Position numbers and translations under genes: made by a program. From JBGTBQ01 sp041749275 (GTDB taxonomy: Bacteria > Acidobacteriota > Blastocatellia > Pyrinomonadales > Pyrinomonadaceae): 18,617 nucleotides of DNA. Location: the NCBI GenBank assembly GCA_041749275.1, contig JBGTBQ010000299.1, forward strand, positions 1 to 18,617, in the 5' to 3' direction. The notes below the pieces were generated by a model that was not told the DNA's origin, searched no databases, and saw only the letters and a list, made by a program, of their open reading frames with translations. This document shows, in pieces, positions 1-6,662 of this stretch (position 1 is the stretch's first letter; each line of letters starts with the position of its first letter).

Positions 1-347
1 TTGTCTTTGGGGAGCTGCGCGAGACGCTGGTCTATCTCGGTGCGCGGGATACAGATCGAGCCTTTGATGTGGCCCTGATCGTAGTCGGCCTGAGCGCGCA
101 CGTCAACGATGACGGCCTCGCCACTCTGGACGGCCCGCCGCGCCTCCTCGATGGTGATGCGCCGCACGCCGTCGTTGGGTGTGGAGGTCGGATGCGGCGT
201 CGCGCCCGCCGCGAGGGGCGCTGAGTTCGCACCCGCGCGCGCGCCGCCCGCGCCGTCCGGAGCTTTGCACGCCGCGACGAGCGCCGCGAGGGCGAAGCAG
301 AGAATCATCGGTAGCCAGTAGCCAAAATTCCGCGTCATCTTCAACAT
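1..347 (-). CDS. Rhodanese-domain lipoprotein, 3' part missing at window edge
   Basis: The reading frame is open to the left edge, so only about 115 N-terminal residues are seen. ATG at 347 is chosen because GGGAG lies 11 bases upstream; an in-frame ATG at 338 has no good ribosome site. Residues 1-27 form a lipoprotein signal: a basic start, a hydrophobic stretch and a lipobox VAAC with Cys27. A Pro/Ala/Gly-rich linker follows, then the start of a rhodanese fold: ITIEEARRAVQSGEAVIVDV followed by the typical D-x-G-H-I-x-G-S motif. The family carries sulfur on a Cys in a C-x5-R loop, but that loop lies beyond the edge, so catalytic competence cannot be judged. It probably acts in the cell envelope. 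Nothing in the neighbouring genes points to a substrate. Confidence 0.85.
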   Translation of the reverse strand, partial: MLKMTRNFGYWLPMILCFALAALVAACKAPDGAGGARAGANSAPLAAGATPHPTSTPNDGVRRITIEEARRAVQSGEAVIVDVRAQADYDQGHIKGSICIPRTEIDQRLAQLPKD

Positions 348-434
348 CCGACTTGAAACTCCCACGAGAGATAAAATGTCACTTGTAAGACGCGGTTAGC
401 ATCGCACAAAAAGCGGCTCGAATGGAAGCGCGAT

Positions 435-710
435 TCAAACGGTAAACCCTCTATCAATTATCAGGTCTAACCCGGTGACGTAAAGAGATTCATCTGACGC
501 CAGATATAAAATGGCTTGCGCGATCTCCTCCGGCTCCGCGAATCTTCCCTGCTCCCCCGCCCGCTCCATCGCCTGAAATGCGGCTTCCTCCGAGCCGGTA
601 CGCGGAGGCCGCGCCGCCACTTTCCGCCAGTGGGACGCCAGCGTGAGGCGAAGGAACTCGGCGAGTTCCTTCGCCTGCCCCTTGCCGACGGCGCGCTTTC
701 CGTTCATCAC
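435..710 (-). pseudogene. Short-chain dehydrogenase/reductase remnant (C-terminus only)
   Basis: The last ~45 residues read as the C-terminal end of a classical SDR: GRFAEPEEIAQAILYLASDE, then S-L-Y-V-T-G-L-D-L-I-I-D-R-G-F. This matches the family pattern GR-x-G-x-PEEIA...YLASDES-x-x-V-T-G...D-G-G. An intact SDR is about 250 residues with an N-terminal TGxxxGIG nucleotide site and YxxxK catalytic pair; none of that is present. The upstream half of the frame (roughly 590-710) does not look like SDR and contains a 15-bp-arm palindrome. The frame stays open upstream of the GTG at 710 without a convincing start. I read it as a decayed gene end fused by rearrangement to unrelated sequence. A small expressed protein is possible but unsupported. 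Confidence 0.6.
646..676. repeat. Near-perfect palindrome, 15-bp arms
   Basis: AGGCGAAGGAACTCG at 646-660 is the exact reverse complement of 662-676, with the single base 661 between them. It lies at the junction between the SDR remnant and unrecognised sequence, close to the 3' end of msrA. It may form a hairpin after msrA or mark a rearrangement point. Confidence 0.75.
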
Positions 711-754
711 CTCCGAGGCCAGACGGTCGCCGGCATTCTTGCCACGTGTTGAGG

Positions 755-1453
755 CTATTTCCGCGACTTCGCCACGTACAGATCGGGAAAATGCTTACGC
801 AGGTTCTCCACTTTCGGCAGGTCGTGGATCACGATGTAAGGCTGATTGGGATGATGCGCGGCGTAGTCCTGATGGTAAGCCTCCGCCGGGTAAAAAGCAT
901 TCAGCGCGGCGATCTGCGTGACAATCTTCCGAGGGAAGATACTGGCCTGATTCAGTTGATTGACGTAGCCTTCGGCGATGCGCTGTTGTTCCGCGTCGGC
1001 GTAGAAGATGGCGGAGCGATACTGTGTGCCTGTGTCCGGCCCTTGCCGGTTCAATTGCGTCGGGTCGTGCGCGACGGAAAAGAAAATCTTGAGCAGGCGG
1101 CCAAAGGTGATCCGTGACGGGTCGTAAGTGATGCGTACCGCTTCGGCGTGCTCGGTCTCGCCCGCGCTCACCGCGTCGTAAGAGGCCGTCTCGGAGGTTC
1201 CGCCGGAATAACCTGAGACGACGTTGGTCACCCCATTGACGTGCTCGAAGACGGCCTCGACGCCCCAGAAGCAGCCTCCGGCGAGGACGACCGTCCGCTC
1301 ACCTTTCGTCGGCGCCAGTGGCGCGTCGAGCGCCGGGTCGGGGATGTCGGCGACGGACTCGTCGGCAGCCGTCGCCGCGCCGCAAGCGAGCGTCGCACTG
1401 AGAAAGAGGACGCCCAACAGCGCGGGAAGATAACGGGTAAAGTAACGGGACAT
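755..1453 (-). CDS. msrA: Exported peptide methionine-S-sulfoxide reductase MsrA
   Basis: The 232-residue protein reduces methionine-(S)-sulfoxide in proteins. The catalytic motif GGCFWG gives Cys61. The family signature HDPTQLNRQGPDTGTQYRS and the motif AEAYHQDY follow. Residues 1-30 form a signal peptide (basic start, hydrophobic core, then an Ala-rich cleavage region; Cys24 could alternatively be lipidated but the lipobox is poor), so the enzyme acts outside the cytoplasm. No cysteine exists after Cys61, so the usual C-terminal resolving Cys is absent and recycling must use an external thiol. ATG 1453 has AGAAAGG 9 bases upstream. The frame stays open to 1729, but that extension would destroy the signal peptide. 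It is transcribed away from the thioredoxin-MsrB fusion, its natural functional partner. Confidence 0.93.
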   Translation of the reverse strand: MSRYFTRYLPALLGVLFLSATLACGAATAADESVADIPDPALDAPLAPTKGERTVVLAGGCFWGVEAVFEHVNGVTNVVSGYSGGTSETASYDAVSAGETEHAEAVRITYDPSRITFGRLLKIFFSVAHDPTQLNRQGPDTGTQYRSAIFYADAEQQRIAEGYVNQLNQASIFPRKIVTQIAALNAFYPAEAYHQDYAAHHPNQPYIVIHDLPKVENLRKHFPDLYVAKSRK

Positions 1454-1809
1454 ATCACACAACCTTTCTCGAATCTCGAACAAATCGCACGCGCGCGGCG
1501 CGCCGGTGAACGAAGTTGAGGAGAAAAGCGGAGCCGTAAGGAGACCGGCTTGTAGTTTGCGAGCCTCTGAGCAGCGAACCCGCGCCCGGCAGGAGAACGC
1601 TCGTCTAACCAATCTCGCCTCTCTCAAATTTTCATGATTCCTCAACGGGCTAATACTTGCGCGCTTGATATTTATTCCCGACAATTTTACGGCGGGAATA
1701 ATCCCGGCGGTTTTGGGTATTGACCGCACAGCGACTATGTTATGCCGAAAGCCGCGGTTTCGCCGCGCGTCTTCGAGCCGAATGATACGAGATTGAAAGG
1801 GACTTAACC
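1454..1809. other. Divergent intergenic region between msrA and thioredoxin-msrB
   Basis: This 356-base stretch has no convincing gene. It must hold the promoters for both divergent genes. The only clear structure is the inverted repeat at 1672-1701. TTGACC at 1720-1725 resembles a -35 box, but no -10 lies at proper spacing. Confidence 0.6.
1672..1701. promoter_or_regulatory. Inverted repeat, candidate operator for msrA/msrB
   Basis: TTATTCCCG (1672-1680) and its exact reverse complement CGGGAATAA (1693-1701) are separated by 12 bases. A smaller nested palindrome, CGGGA-ATAA-TCCCG, overlaps the right arm. Its position between two divergent repair genes fits a regulator-binding site, but no regulator gene is adjacent and the function is inferred from position only. 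Confidence 0.35.
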
Positions 1810-2889
1810 ATGCGCCGAAATATTTTCATCGTCTTGAGCGTCGTCATCCTCTCCGTCGCCGTCGTCACCGTGATCGGGGGCGCCGTGACCCGCCACGCCG
1901 CGCGAGCCGTCGCGCCCGCGTATTCGGGCGACACCGCCGCCGCCGCCGATGCCGGCGCGGGCGCCAACGTACCCGCCGACACACGCGACGTGTTCATCTC
2001 GGCGCAAAGCGCCCGCCAAGCTCCGGCGCTTGTTTCGGGCGTGCCGTGGATCAACTCCGCGCCGCTCACGCTCGAAGGTTTGCGCGGGCGCGTCGTCCTC
2101 GTGGATTTCTGGACATTCGGCTGCTACAACTGCCGCAATACGCTGCCCACGCTTAAGCGCTTCGACGCGAGTTACCGCGAACGGGGACTGACGATCATCG
2201 GCGTCCAGACGCCGGAGTTCGATAGCGAGAAGCGGATCGAGACGGTGCGGCAACAGGTGAATACGCTCGGCATCAAGTATCCCGTCGTGATGGACAACGA
2301 GTCCGTGACGTGGCGCGCCTACAACGTCGAGGCGTGGCCGACAGTCGTCATCCTCGATAAGCAGGGACGCATTCGCTATACCCACATCGGCGAAGGGGAA
2401 TACGAGATGCAGGAAAAAATCATCAAGACGCTGCTGGCCGAGGGCGCGAGCACAGAGAGCAAAAGCGCAGCGACTTCACCGGCGACTTACAAGGGAGAGA
2501 AAATCACGAAGACCGATGCCGAGTGGCGTGCCATCCTCACCGCCGAACAGTATCGCGTGATGCGCGAGAAGGGGACGGAGCGCGCCTACACGGGCGAGTA
2601 CAACGAACACCACGAGACCGGAACTTACCATTGCGCGGCGTGCGGCCTCGCTCTCTTCAGCTCGAAGGCGAAGTTCGAGTCGGGCACGGGCTGGCCCAGT
2701 TTCTTTCAACCGATTGCGGCGGCGAACGTGACCGAAGAAGTTGACAATACCTACGGCATGAAGCGCATCGAAGTCGTGTGCAGCCGTTGCGGCGCGCACC
2801 TCGGCCACGTCTTCGACGACGGCCCGCGCCCGACCGGACTGCGCTATTGCATGAACTCCGTTTCGCTCAAATTCGCCAGAAAGGGTTAG
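1810..2889 (+). CDS. msrB: Membrane-anchored thioredoxin (TlpA/DipZ-like)-MsrB fusion
   Basis: The 359-residue protein has three parts. Residues 5-28 are a membrane anchor or signal sequence. Residues ~75-210 are a thioredoxin-like domain of the DipZ/TlpA kind, with CxxC motif C105-Y-N-C108 in VDFWTFGCYNC and cis-Pro in EAWPTVV. Residues ~228-357 are MsrB, which reduces methionine-(R)-sulfoxide: zinc ligands C275/C278 and C324/C327, the SGTGWPSFF motif, and catalytic C347 in RYCMNS. The resolving Cys often found in SGCGWPSF is Thr293 here, so this is a one-Cys MsrB, probably recycled by the attached thioredoxin domain. GAAAGGGA 7 bases before the ATG is the ribosome site. It resembles the thioredoxin-MsrA-MsrB chain of Neisseria PilB, but with MsrA encoded separately and divergently. 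Confidence 0.95.
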   Translation: MRRNIFIVLSVVILSVAVVTVIGGAVTRHAARAVAPAYSGDTAAAADAGAGANVPADTRDVFISAQSARQAPALVSGVPWINSAPLTLEGLRGRVVLVDFWTFGCYNCRNTLPTLKRFDASYRERGLTIIGVQTPEFDSEKRIETVRQQVNTLGIKYPVVMDNESVTWRAYNVEAWPTVVILDKQGRIRYTHIGEGEYEMQEKIIKTLLAEGASTESKSAATSPATYKGEKITKTDAEWRAILTAEQYRVMREKGTERAYTGEYNEHHETGTYHCAACGLALFSSKAKFESGTGWPSFFQPIAAANVTEEVDNTYGMKRIEVVCSRCGAHLGHVFDDGPRPTGLRYCMNSVSLKFARKG

Positions 2890-2967
2890 GCCGACCGCGA
2901 CGCCGCGTCACGAAGCAGCGGGGACAACAAAAGCGTCCGGGCGGGGAATAAGCCGGGCGCGCGCGGA

Positions 2968-2973
2968 TATAAT
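2968..2973 (+). promoter_or_regulatory. Possible -10 box upstream of the sigma factor gene
   Basis: A perfect TATAAT stands 58 bases before the sigma-factor ATG in very GC-rich sequence. There is no recognisable TTGACA at 16-18 bases upstream; GGAATA is the best that lies there, so the call is weak. Confidence 0.25.
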
Positions 2974-3030
2974 TCGGCTGTGGGGGTAGGTGCTGATCTT
3001 TAAGTTGGGAGCCGGATTCGTTGAGTCATA

Positions 3031-3624
3031 ATGTTTAAGTCCACCCGACAGGCAGGGCGCGAGGAGCAGTGGGCGGCCTTCGAGGGCGAGGCGCTGCCGC
3101 ACCTCGACAATCTGTTTCGCATCGCAATGTGGCTGACGCGCAATCGCAACGAAGCCGAAGATTTGGTGCAGGAGACTTTTACGCAGGCGCTCGAATCGTT
3201 TCACCGCTTCGAGCGCGGCACGAACTGCCGCGCGTGGCTCGTCTCGATCATGTACCACATGAACAGCAAGCGACTGCGCGCCGGTTCGAAGCTCCGGCTG
3301 GTCAGCGACGGCGAAGAGATGATCGCCGCGACGATGGCCGCCACGCCGCCCACGCCGCAAAACATTACCGACGAAGACATCCTGAATGCTTTGCGCGCGC
3401 TGCCCGCACAGTTTCAGGAGGTCGTCATTCTGTCCGACGTGGAGGACATGGCTTACAAAGAGATTGCCGAAGTTCTCGGCGTCCCCATCGGCACGGTCAT
3501 GTCGCGGCTGCACCGCGGGCGCAAACTATTGCGCGCGGAACTGGCGGCGTGCGCGGATGCACACGGCATCGGACGCGCGGGCGGCGGGAAGGGCAAGCAG
3601 GCGTTTCCTTTTTCAGCAAGATGA
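3031..3624 (+). CDS. ECF-family RNA polymerase sigma factor
   Basis: The 197-residue protein has only sigma regions 2 and 4, as in extracytoplasmic-function sigma factors. Region 2 covers residues ~22-85 with the signature NRNEAEDLVQETFTQAL. Region 4 covers ~115-172 with ALPAQFQEVVILSDVEDM and helix-turn-helix YKEIAEVLGVPIGTVMSRLH. A basic Gly-rich tail (180-197) follows. The ATG at 3031 is the only start preserving region 2; no strong ribosome site precedes it. The stop codon overlaps an ATG (ATGA at 3621), and the zinc-finger anti-sigma gene follows on the same strand, so the two form a standard sigma/anti-sigma pair. The thioredoxin-MsrB gene ends 141 bases upstream, raising the possibility of a redox-stress regulon; this is inferred from position. 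Confidence 0.95.
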   Translation: MFKSTRQAGREEQWAAFEGEALPHLDNLFRIAMWLTRNRNEAEDLVQETFTQALESFHRFERGTNCRAWLVSIMYHMNSKRLRAGSKLRLVSDGEEMIAATMAATPPTPQNITDEDILNALRALPAQFQEVVILSDVEDMAYKEIAEVLGVPIGTVMSRLHRGRKLLRAELAACADAHGIGRAGGGKGKQAFPFSAR

Positions 3625-3633
3625 GGGAGAAGC

Positions 3634-3638
3634 AGGAG
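3634..3638 (+). promoter_or_regulatory. Ribosome binding site deciding the anti-sigma start
   Basis: AGGAG lies 6 bases before ATG 3645, inside the short gap after the sigma-factor stop. This favours 3645 over the in-frame ATG at 3621, which overlaps the sigma stop codon but has no ribosome site. Confidence 0.65.
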
Positions 3639-3644
3639 AGTCTC

Positions 3645-4637
3645 ATGGAGTGCAGTGACTTTTATGACATCGCCGATTCATACCTCGGCGACGAGTTGCT
3701 GGTCGAAACTAACCACGAAGTGCTTCAGCACCTCGAAGGTTGCGCCGCCTGCCGGCGCGAACTCGCCGCGCGGCGTGAACTGCGCGCACGTTTGCGCGCC
3801 GTCTTCTCCGGCGACGCCGCGCTCGGCCCTCAGACGGAATTCGCGGATCGGTTGCGCGCCGACCTGCGCTCCAACACGCTCGGTCAGGCGGAGGCACGCC
3901 CCCGCTTCTTCAGGCGCGTCGGCGGATGGCCGGTCGCGGTCGCCGCCTCGCTGCTCGTCGTCGTCGGCGTCGGTCTCTTCGCGCTGCAACAGCGCCGGAG
4001 TTCACCACCGATGCCCGCCGAAGTCGTCGCGGATGGTCGCCGCGCGTCGGGTGCGGGAACAGAAAACGGGGAGCAGCGAGAGACGCCGCCTCAGCGTCAG
4101 GAATCGCCGAACGCGCGGATTGGCAACGCCAGTTTCGAGTTGAGTGAGTTCGCCGCCGGAGACCACCGGGATTGCGCTATCAAGTTCAATCTCGCGGAAC
4201 GCCCGATTGATCTGGAAGAGGCGGGGCGCAAATACGACCGCGCGTTTATTGATCTGGCGCGCGTCGTCAAGACCCGGAGCAACGATTTGACGGGGCAGTT
4301 TGAGTTTATCGAAGCGCACTCCTGCGTGTTCAAAGGCCAACGCTTCGCCCACGTCGTGCTCAAGCATCGCGGGCGCGTCGTCTCTCTCCTCGTCGCCGAG
4401 CGCGAGCGGGACGAGACGACGAAGCAGCGCGCGGGGCAGACCGCGCCGCCAGACAACCTGACCCAACAGGTCATCGCCTGTTCGCGCAGCGAAGGATTTC
4501 AAGTCTCTTGCTTCGAGACCGCGCGCCACGCCGTCTTCGTCGTTTCGGATTTGAGCGAGGCCGAAAATCTGGCCGCCGCGCGCGCCTTCGCCCCTCCCGT
4601 GCAGGAGCACATCCTGCGCGCCGAGAAGGCCATCTGA
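3645..4637 (+). CDS. Zinc-finger transmembrane anti-sigma factor with Cys-containing periplasmic domain
   Basis: The 330-residue protein has a cytoplasmic anti-sigma zinc finger H29-x3-C33-x2-C36 in QHLEGCAACRREL, a single membrane segment at ~95-114 (WPVAVAASLLVVVGVGLFAL), a Pro/Gln-rich linker (115-157), and a ~170-residue periplasmic domain. That domain has four cysteines: C177 in HRDC, C227 in HSC, C279 and C289. Zinc-finger anti-sigmas hold the partner ECF sigma at the membrane until a signal arrives. The paired His-x2-Cys and His-x-Cys elements could bind metal or heme or form disulfides; this is inference. The gene lies 20 bases after the sigma factor with its own ribosome site. An alternative start at 3621 would add eight residues. 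Confidence 0.9.
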   Translation: MECSDFYDIADSYLGDELLVETNHEVLQHLEGCAACRRELAARRELRARLRAVFSGDAALGPQTEFADRLRADLRSNTLGQAEARPRFFRRVGGWPVAVAASLLVVVGVGLFALQQRRSSPPMPAEVVADGRRASGAGTENGEQRETPPQRQESPNARIGNASFELSEFAAGDHRDCAIKFNLAERPIDLEEAGRKYDRAFIDLARVVKTRSNDLTGQFEFIEAHSCVFKGQRFAHVVLKHRGRVVSLLVAERERDETTKQRAGQTAPPDNLTQQVIACSRSEGFQVSCFETARHAVFVVSDLSEAENLAAARAFAPPVQEHILRAEKAI

Positions 4638-4656
4638 AAAAGTCCCGGCGCAACGA

Positions 4657-4703
4657 TGCCGCCGGATAGTAAAGGCGGGAGCTTATCCTTCCATCCGGCG
4701 GCA
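4657..4703. terminator. Hairpin between convergent genes, likely bidirectional terminator
   Basis: TGCCGCCGGAT (4657-4667) pairs exactly with ATCCGGCGGCA (4693-4703) around a 25-base loop. It lies between the stop codons of the convergent anti-sigma and phosphohexomutase genes. No long T run follows, so it is a stem-type terminator or transcript-end stabiliser. Confidence 0.55.
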
Positions 4704-4790
4704 CTTCGGACAGCGGAGCGGTTGACAGGCGCGGCCAGTCGCCACCGCAATACACAAACATCGGTGAAGCCGAATCGTAACCGCCACGTT

Positions 4791-6161
4791 CTAAACGTCG
4801 AGGCACGCGCGCACGTGTTCCCTCACCTCCGCGATGATGTGCGCGGCGCGCGCTTCCGTCCCGGCCTCGGCAACGAGGCGGATGATCGGCTCCGTGTTGG
4901 AACCTCTGACGAGAAACCAGCCGTCGTGGGTCGTCACCTTGACGCCGTCGCGCAAGTCGAGCGCGAGGTGCGCGTACTCGTCGCGAATCTTCTTCAGCAC
5001 CGCGCCGATTCGGTCCGAGCGGCAGGCGAGTTTCTCCTTTAACATGAAGTGTGGCGGCAACTCGGCGACGAGTTCCGAGATGCTCAGTCCCGTGTCGGCC
5101 AGCAGGTGCAGCACGAGCGCCATGCCGACGAGGCTATCGCGCGCGAAGTTGATGCGCGGATAGATGACGCCGCCGTTGCCCTCGCCGCCGAGATGCGCGC
5201 CCACGCGCCGCATCTCTTCGGTCACGTTGGCCTCGCCGATGCGCGAGCGATGGACGGGGCAGCCGAACTCGCGCGCCACCGCTTCGAGCGCGTGCGTCGT
5301 AGCGAGGTTCGCCACGATGGGGCCGCGCTCCCTGCCGAGCACGTAACGCGCCGCCAGCACGAGCGTGTACTCCTCGCCGATGGGCAGGCCGCGCTCCGAG
5401 ACGATGGCGAGCCGGTCGGCGTCCATGTCCTGCGCGAACCCGACATCGGCCCCGTGCGCCTTGACCGCCGCGCACAGCGCGCCGAGATTTTCGGGCGTCG
5501 GTTCGGCCCCGCGCGGGAAACTTCCGTCCGGCGTGACGTTGATTGGAAAGACTTCCGCGCCGAGCGCTTCCAGCAGGCGCGGCGCGACGATTGAACCCGC
5601 GCCGTTGCACGAGTCCACCACAACGCGAAGTTTTCGCGCCCGCGACGGCCCGAGTGGTACCGCGCCGAGCGCGTCGAGCACCGCCTTAACGTGCAGGTCG
5701 AGCGCGCCCGCGTCCTGCTCGACGGCGCGCATCTCCGCGCCCGCTACTTTCGTGTATTCGCCCTGATGATAGATGTCGAGGAGCTGCCGCGCCTGCGGCC
5801 CCGTCAGGAAAAGTCCTTCGGCGTTGACGAACTTGAGCGCGTTCCATTCGGCTGGGTTGTGGCTGGCCGTGACGGCGATGCCTCCGCGCGCGCGCCGTTC
5901 ACGCACCAGCAGTTGCACGGTCGGCACTGGGCACACGCCGAGGTCAACCACGCGGCAGCCCGAAGAGAGCAACCCCGCCAGCACCGCCTGCCGCACCATC
6001 TCACCCGACGTGCGCGTGTCGCGCCCGACGACTATCGTGCCCGGCCCCGTGTAAGTGCCGAACGCCTGCGCGAAACGCACCAACAGGCCCGGCGTCAGCG
6101 ACTCGCCCACCACGCCGCGCACGCCGGAGATGCTGATTTTGAGAGTGGGTATGGCTCGCAT
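4791..6161 (-). CDS. Alpha-D-phosphohexomutase (phosphoglucosamine/phosphomannomutase type), intact
   Basis: The 456-residue protein moves phosphate between C1 and C6 of a hexose phosphate. All superfamily motifs are present: phosphoserine loop TASHNP with Ser100, metal loop D245-M-D-A-D-R250, sugar loop GGEGNGG (325-331) and phosphate-binding loop RGSNTEP (419-425). Length and the SNTEP form resemble the archaeal-type GlmM/ManB group; the start reads ISGVRGVVGE rather than FGTDGVRG. Substrate (GlcN-P, Man-P or Glc-P) cannot be fixed from sequence. The ATG at 6161 has no clear ribosome site. A 500-base repeat region separates it from the lactonase upstream, so it likely has its own promoter. 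A close but degenerate paralog lies at 7646-8992. Confidence 0.93.
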   Translation of the reverse strand: MRAIPTLKISISGVRGVVGESLTPGLLVRFAQAFGTYTGPGTIVVGRDTRTSGEMVRQAVLAGLLSSGCRVVDLGVCPVPTVQLLVRERRARGGIAVTASHNPAEWNALKFVNAEGLFLTGPQARQLLDIYHQGEYTKVAGAEMRAVEQDAGALDLHVKAVLDALGAVPLGPSRARKLRVVVDSCNGAGSIVAPRLLEALGAEVFPINVTPDGSFPRGAEPTPENLGALCAAVKAHGADVGFAQDMDADRLAIVSERGLPIGEEYTLVLAARYVLGRERGPIVANLATTHALEAVAREFGCPVHRSRIGEANVTEEMRRVGAHLGGEGNGGVIYPRINFARDSLVGMALVLHLLADTGLSISELVAELPPHFMLKEKLACRSDRIGAVLKKIRDEYAHLALDLRDGVKVTTHDGWFLVRGSNTEPIIRLVAEAGTEARAAHIIAEVREHVRACLDV

Positions 6162-6207
6162 AGATTAAGGTCGTTACCGGCTCGCGTGACGCGGAAACGA
6201 TTCCCTC

Positions 6208-6426
6208 AGCCGCGTTCACGCGGCTTTGCCCGATAGTGGCATTTAGCCCAGCCGTTCGACGGCTGGGTCTCGGTCGGTCACAAATCCGCCAGCCCGTTGT
6301 AACGGGCTTAACTCCGTGCGGCTTGAGCCACCGGCGCGCGTGTCGGCTCAAGCCAATCGGCGGAAGGCCGTTGAAACGGCCTGTGATAGCTCATCGCCGT
6401 TGTCACCCAGCCGTCGAACGGCTGGG
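6208..6426. repeat. Cluster of six short hairpin repeats
   Basis: Six palindromes lie in 219 bases: AGCCGCG-TTCA-CGCGGCT (6208-6225); CCCAGCCGT-TCG-ACGGCTGGG (6247-6267); AGCCCGTT-GT-AACGGGCT (6291-6308); GGCTTGAGCC and GGCTCAAGCC (6320-6354, 15-base loop); AGGCCGTT-GA-AACGGCCT (6365-6382); and CCCAGCCGT-CGA-ACGGCTGGG (6406-6426). The second and sixth share both arms. Most share a CCGTT/AACGG-like core near the loop, so they appear to be one diverged REP-like family in the leader of the mutase gene. Confidence 0.85.
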
Positions 6427-6454
6427 CTAGAGGCCCTGAGCGGGCAAGCCGTCT

Positions 6455-6553
6455 GAAGCCGGCTGAAGACTCGCCTTTCTGAAGCCGGCTGAAGATTCGC
6501 CTTGCTGAAATGAAGACTCGCGCTGCTGATGTCGGCTGAAGACTTGCCCTGCT
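6455..6553. repeat. Tandem repeat, four ~26-bp units
   Basis: Units are 6455-6480, 6481-6506, 6507-6527 (five bases shorter) and 6528-6553. Each has the core GGCTGAAGA-(C/T)-T-(C/T)-G-C-C or a close variant and ends in TGCT or TTCT. The units are adjacent with no spacers, so this is not a CRISPR array. No continuous protein of sensible composition is encoded. Confidence 0.8.
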
Positions 6554-6662
6554 TTGGTCGCCGTGGAGCATGAGTTAGCTGTTAGCTTACAGAATTTCCA
6601 TTGAGATTGAATCGAGGGGAAATCCGAAAGCTCACGGCTAACGGTCAACGGCTTCCCTTTCA
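6554..6662. other. Rest of the intergenic region after the lactonase gene
   Basis: Together with the hairpins and tandem units this completes a 501-base gene-free stretch (6162-6662). I see no gene and no clear T-tailed terminator in it. TTAGC/GCTAA words recur but do not make a strong stem. Confidence 0.5.

Noticed and set aside
1454..1729. N-terminal extension of msrA to position 1729
   Set aside because: The frame is open, but it would bury a good signal peptide and ribosome site under 92 residues of odd composition.
3005..3033. TTGGGA-N16-CATAAT as a promoter for the sigma gene
   Set aside because: The would-be -10 box overlaps the start codon, so transcription would begin inside the gene with no usable downstream start that keeps region 2.
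3069..3644. Long open frame running through the sigma-factor gene in phase with the anti-sigma gene
   Set aside because: It overlaps a well-supported ECF sigma in another frame and encodes Arg/Ala/His-rich sequence typical of a GC-rich shadow frame. The anti-sigma start is clear at 3645.
6455..6553. CRISPR array
   Set aside because: Units are directly adjacent with no unique spacers and vary in sequence and length. No cas genes are present.
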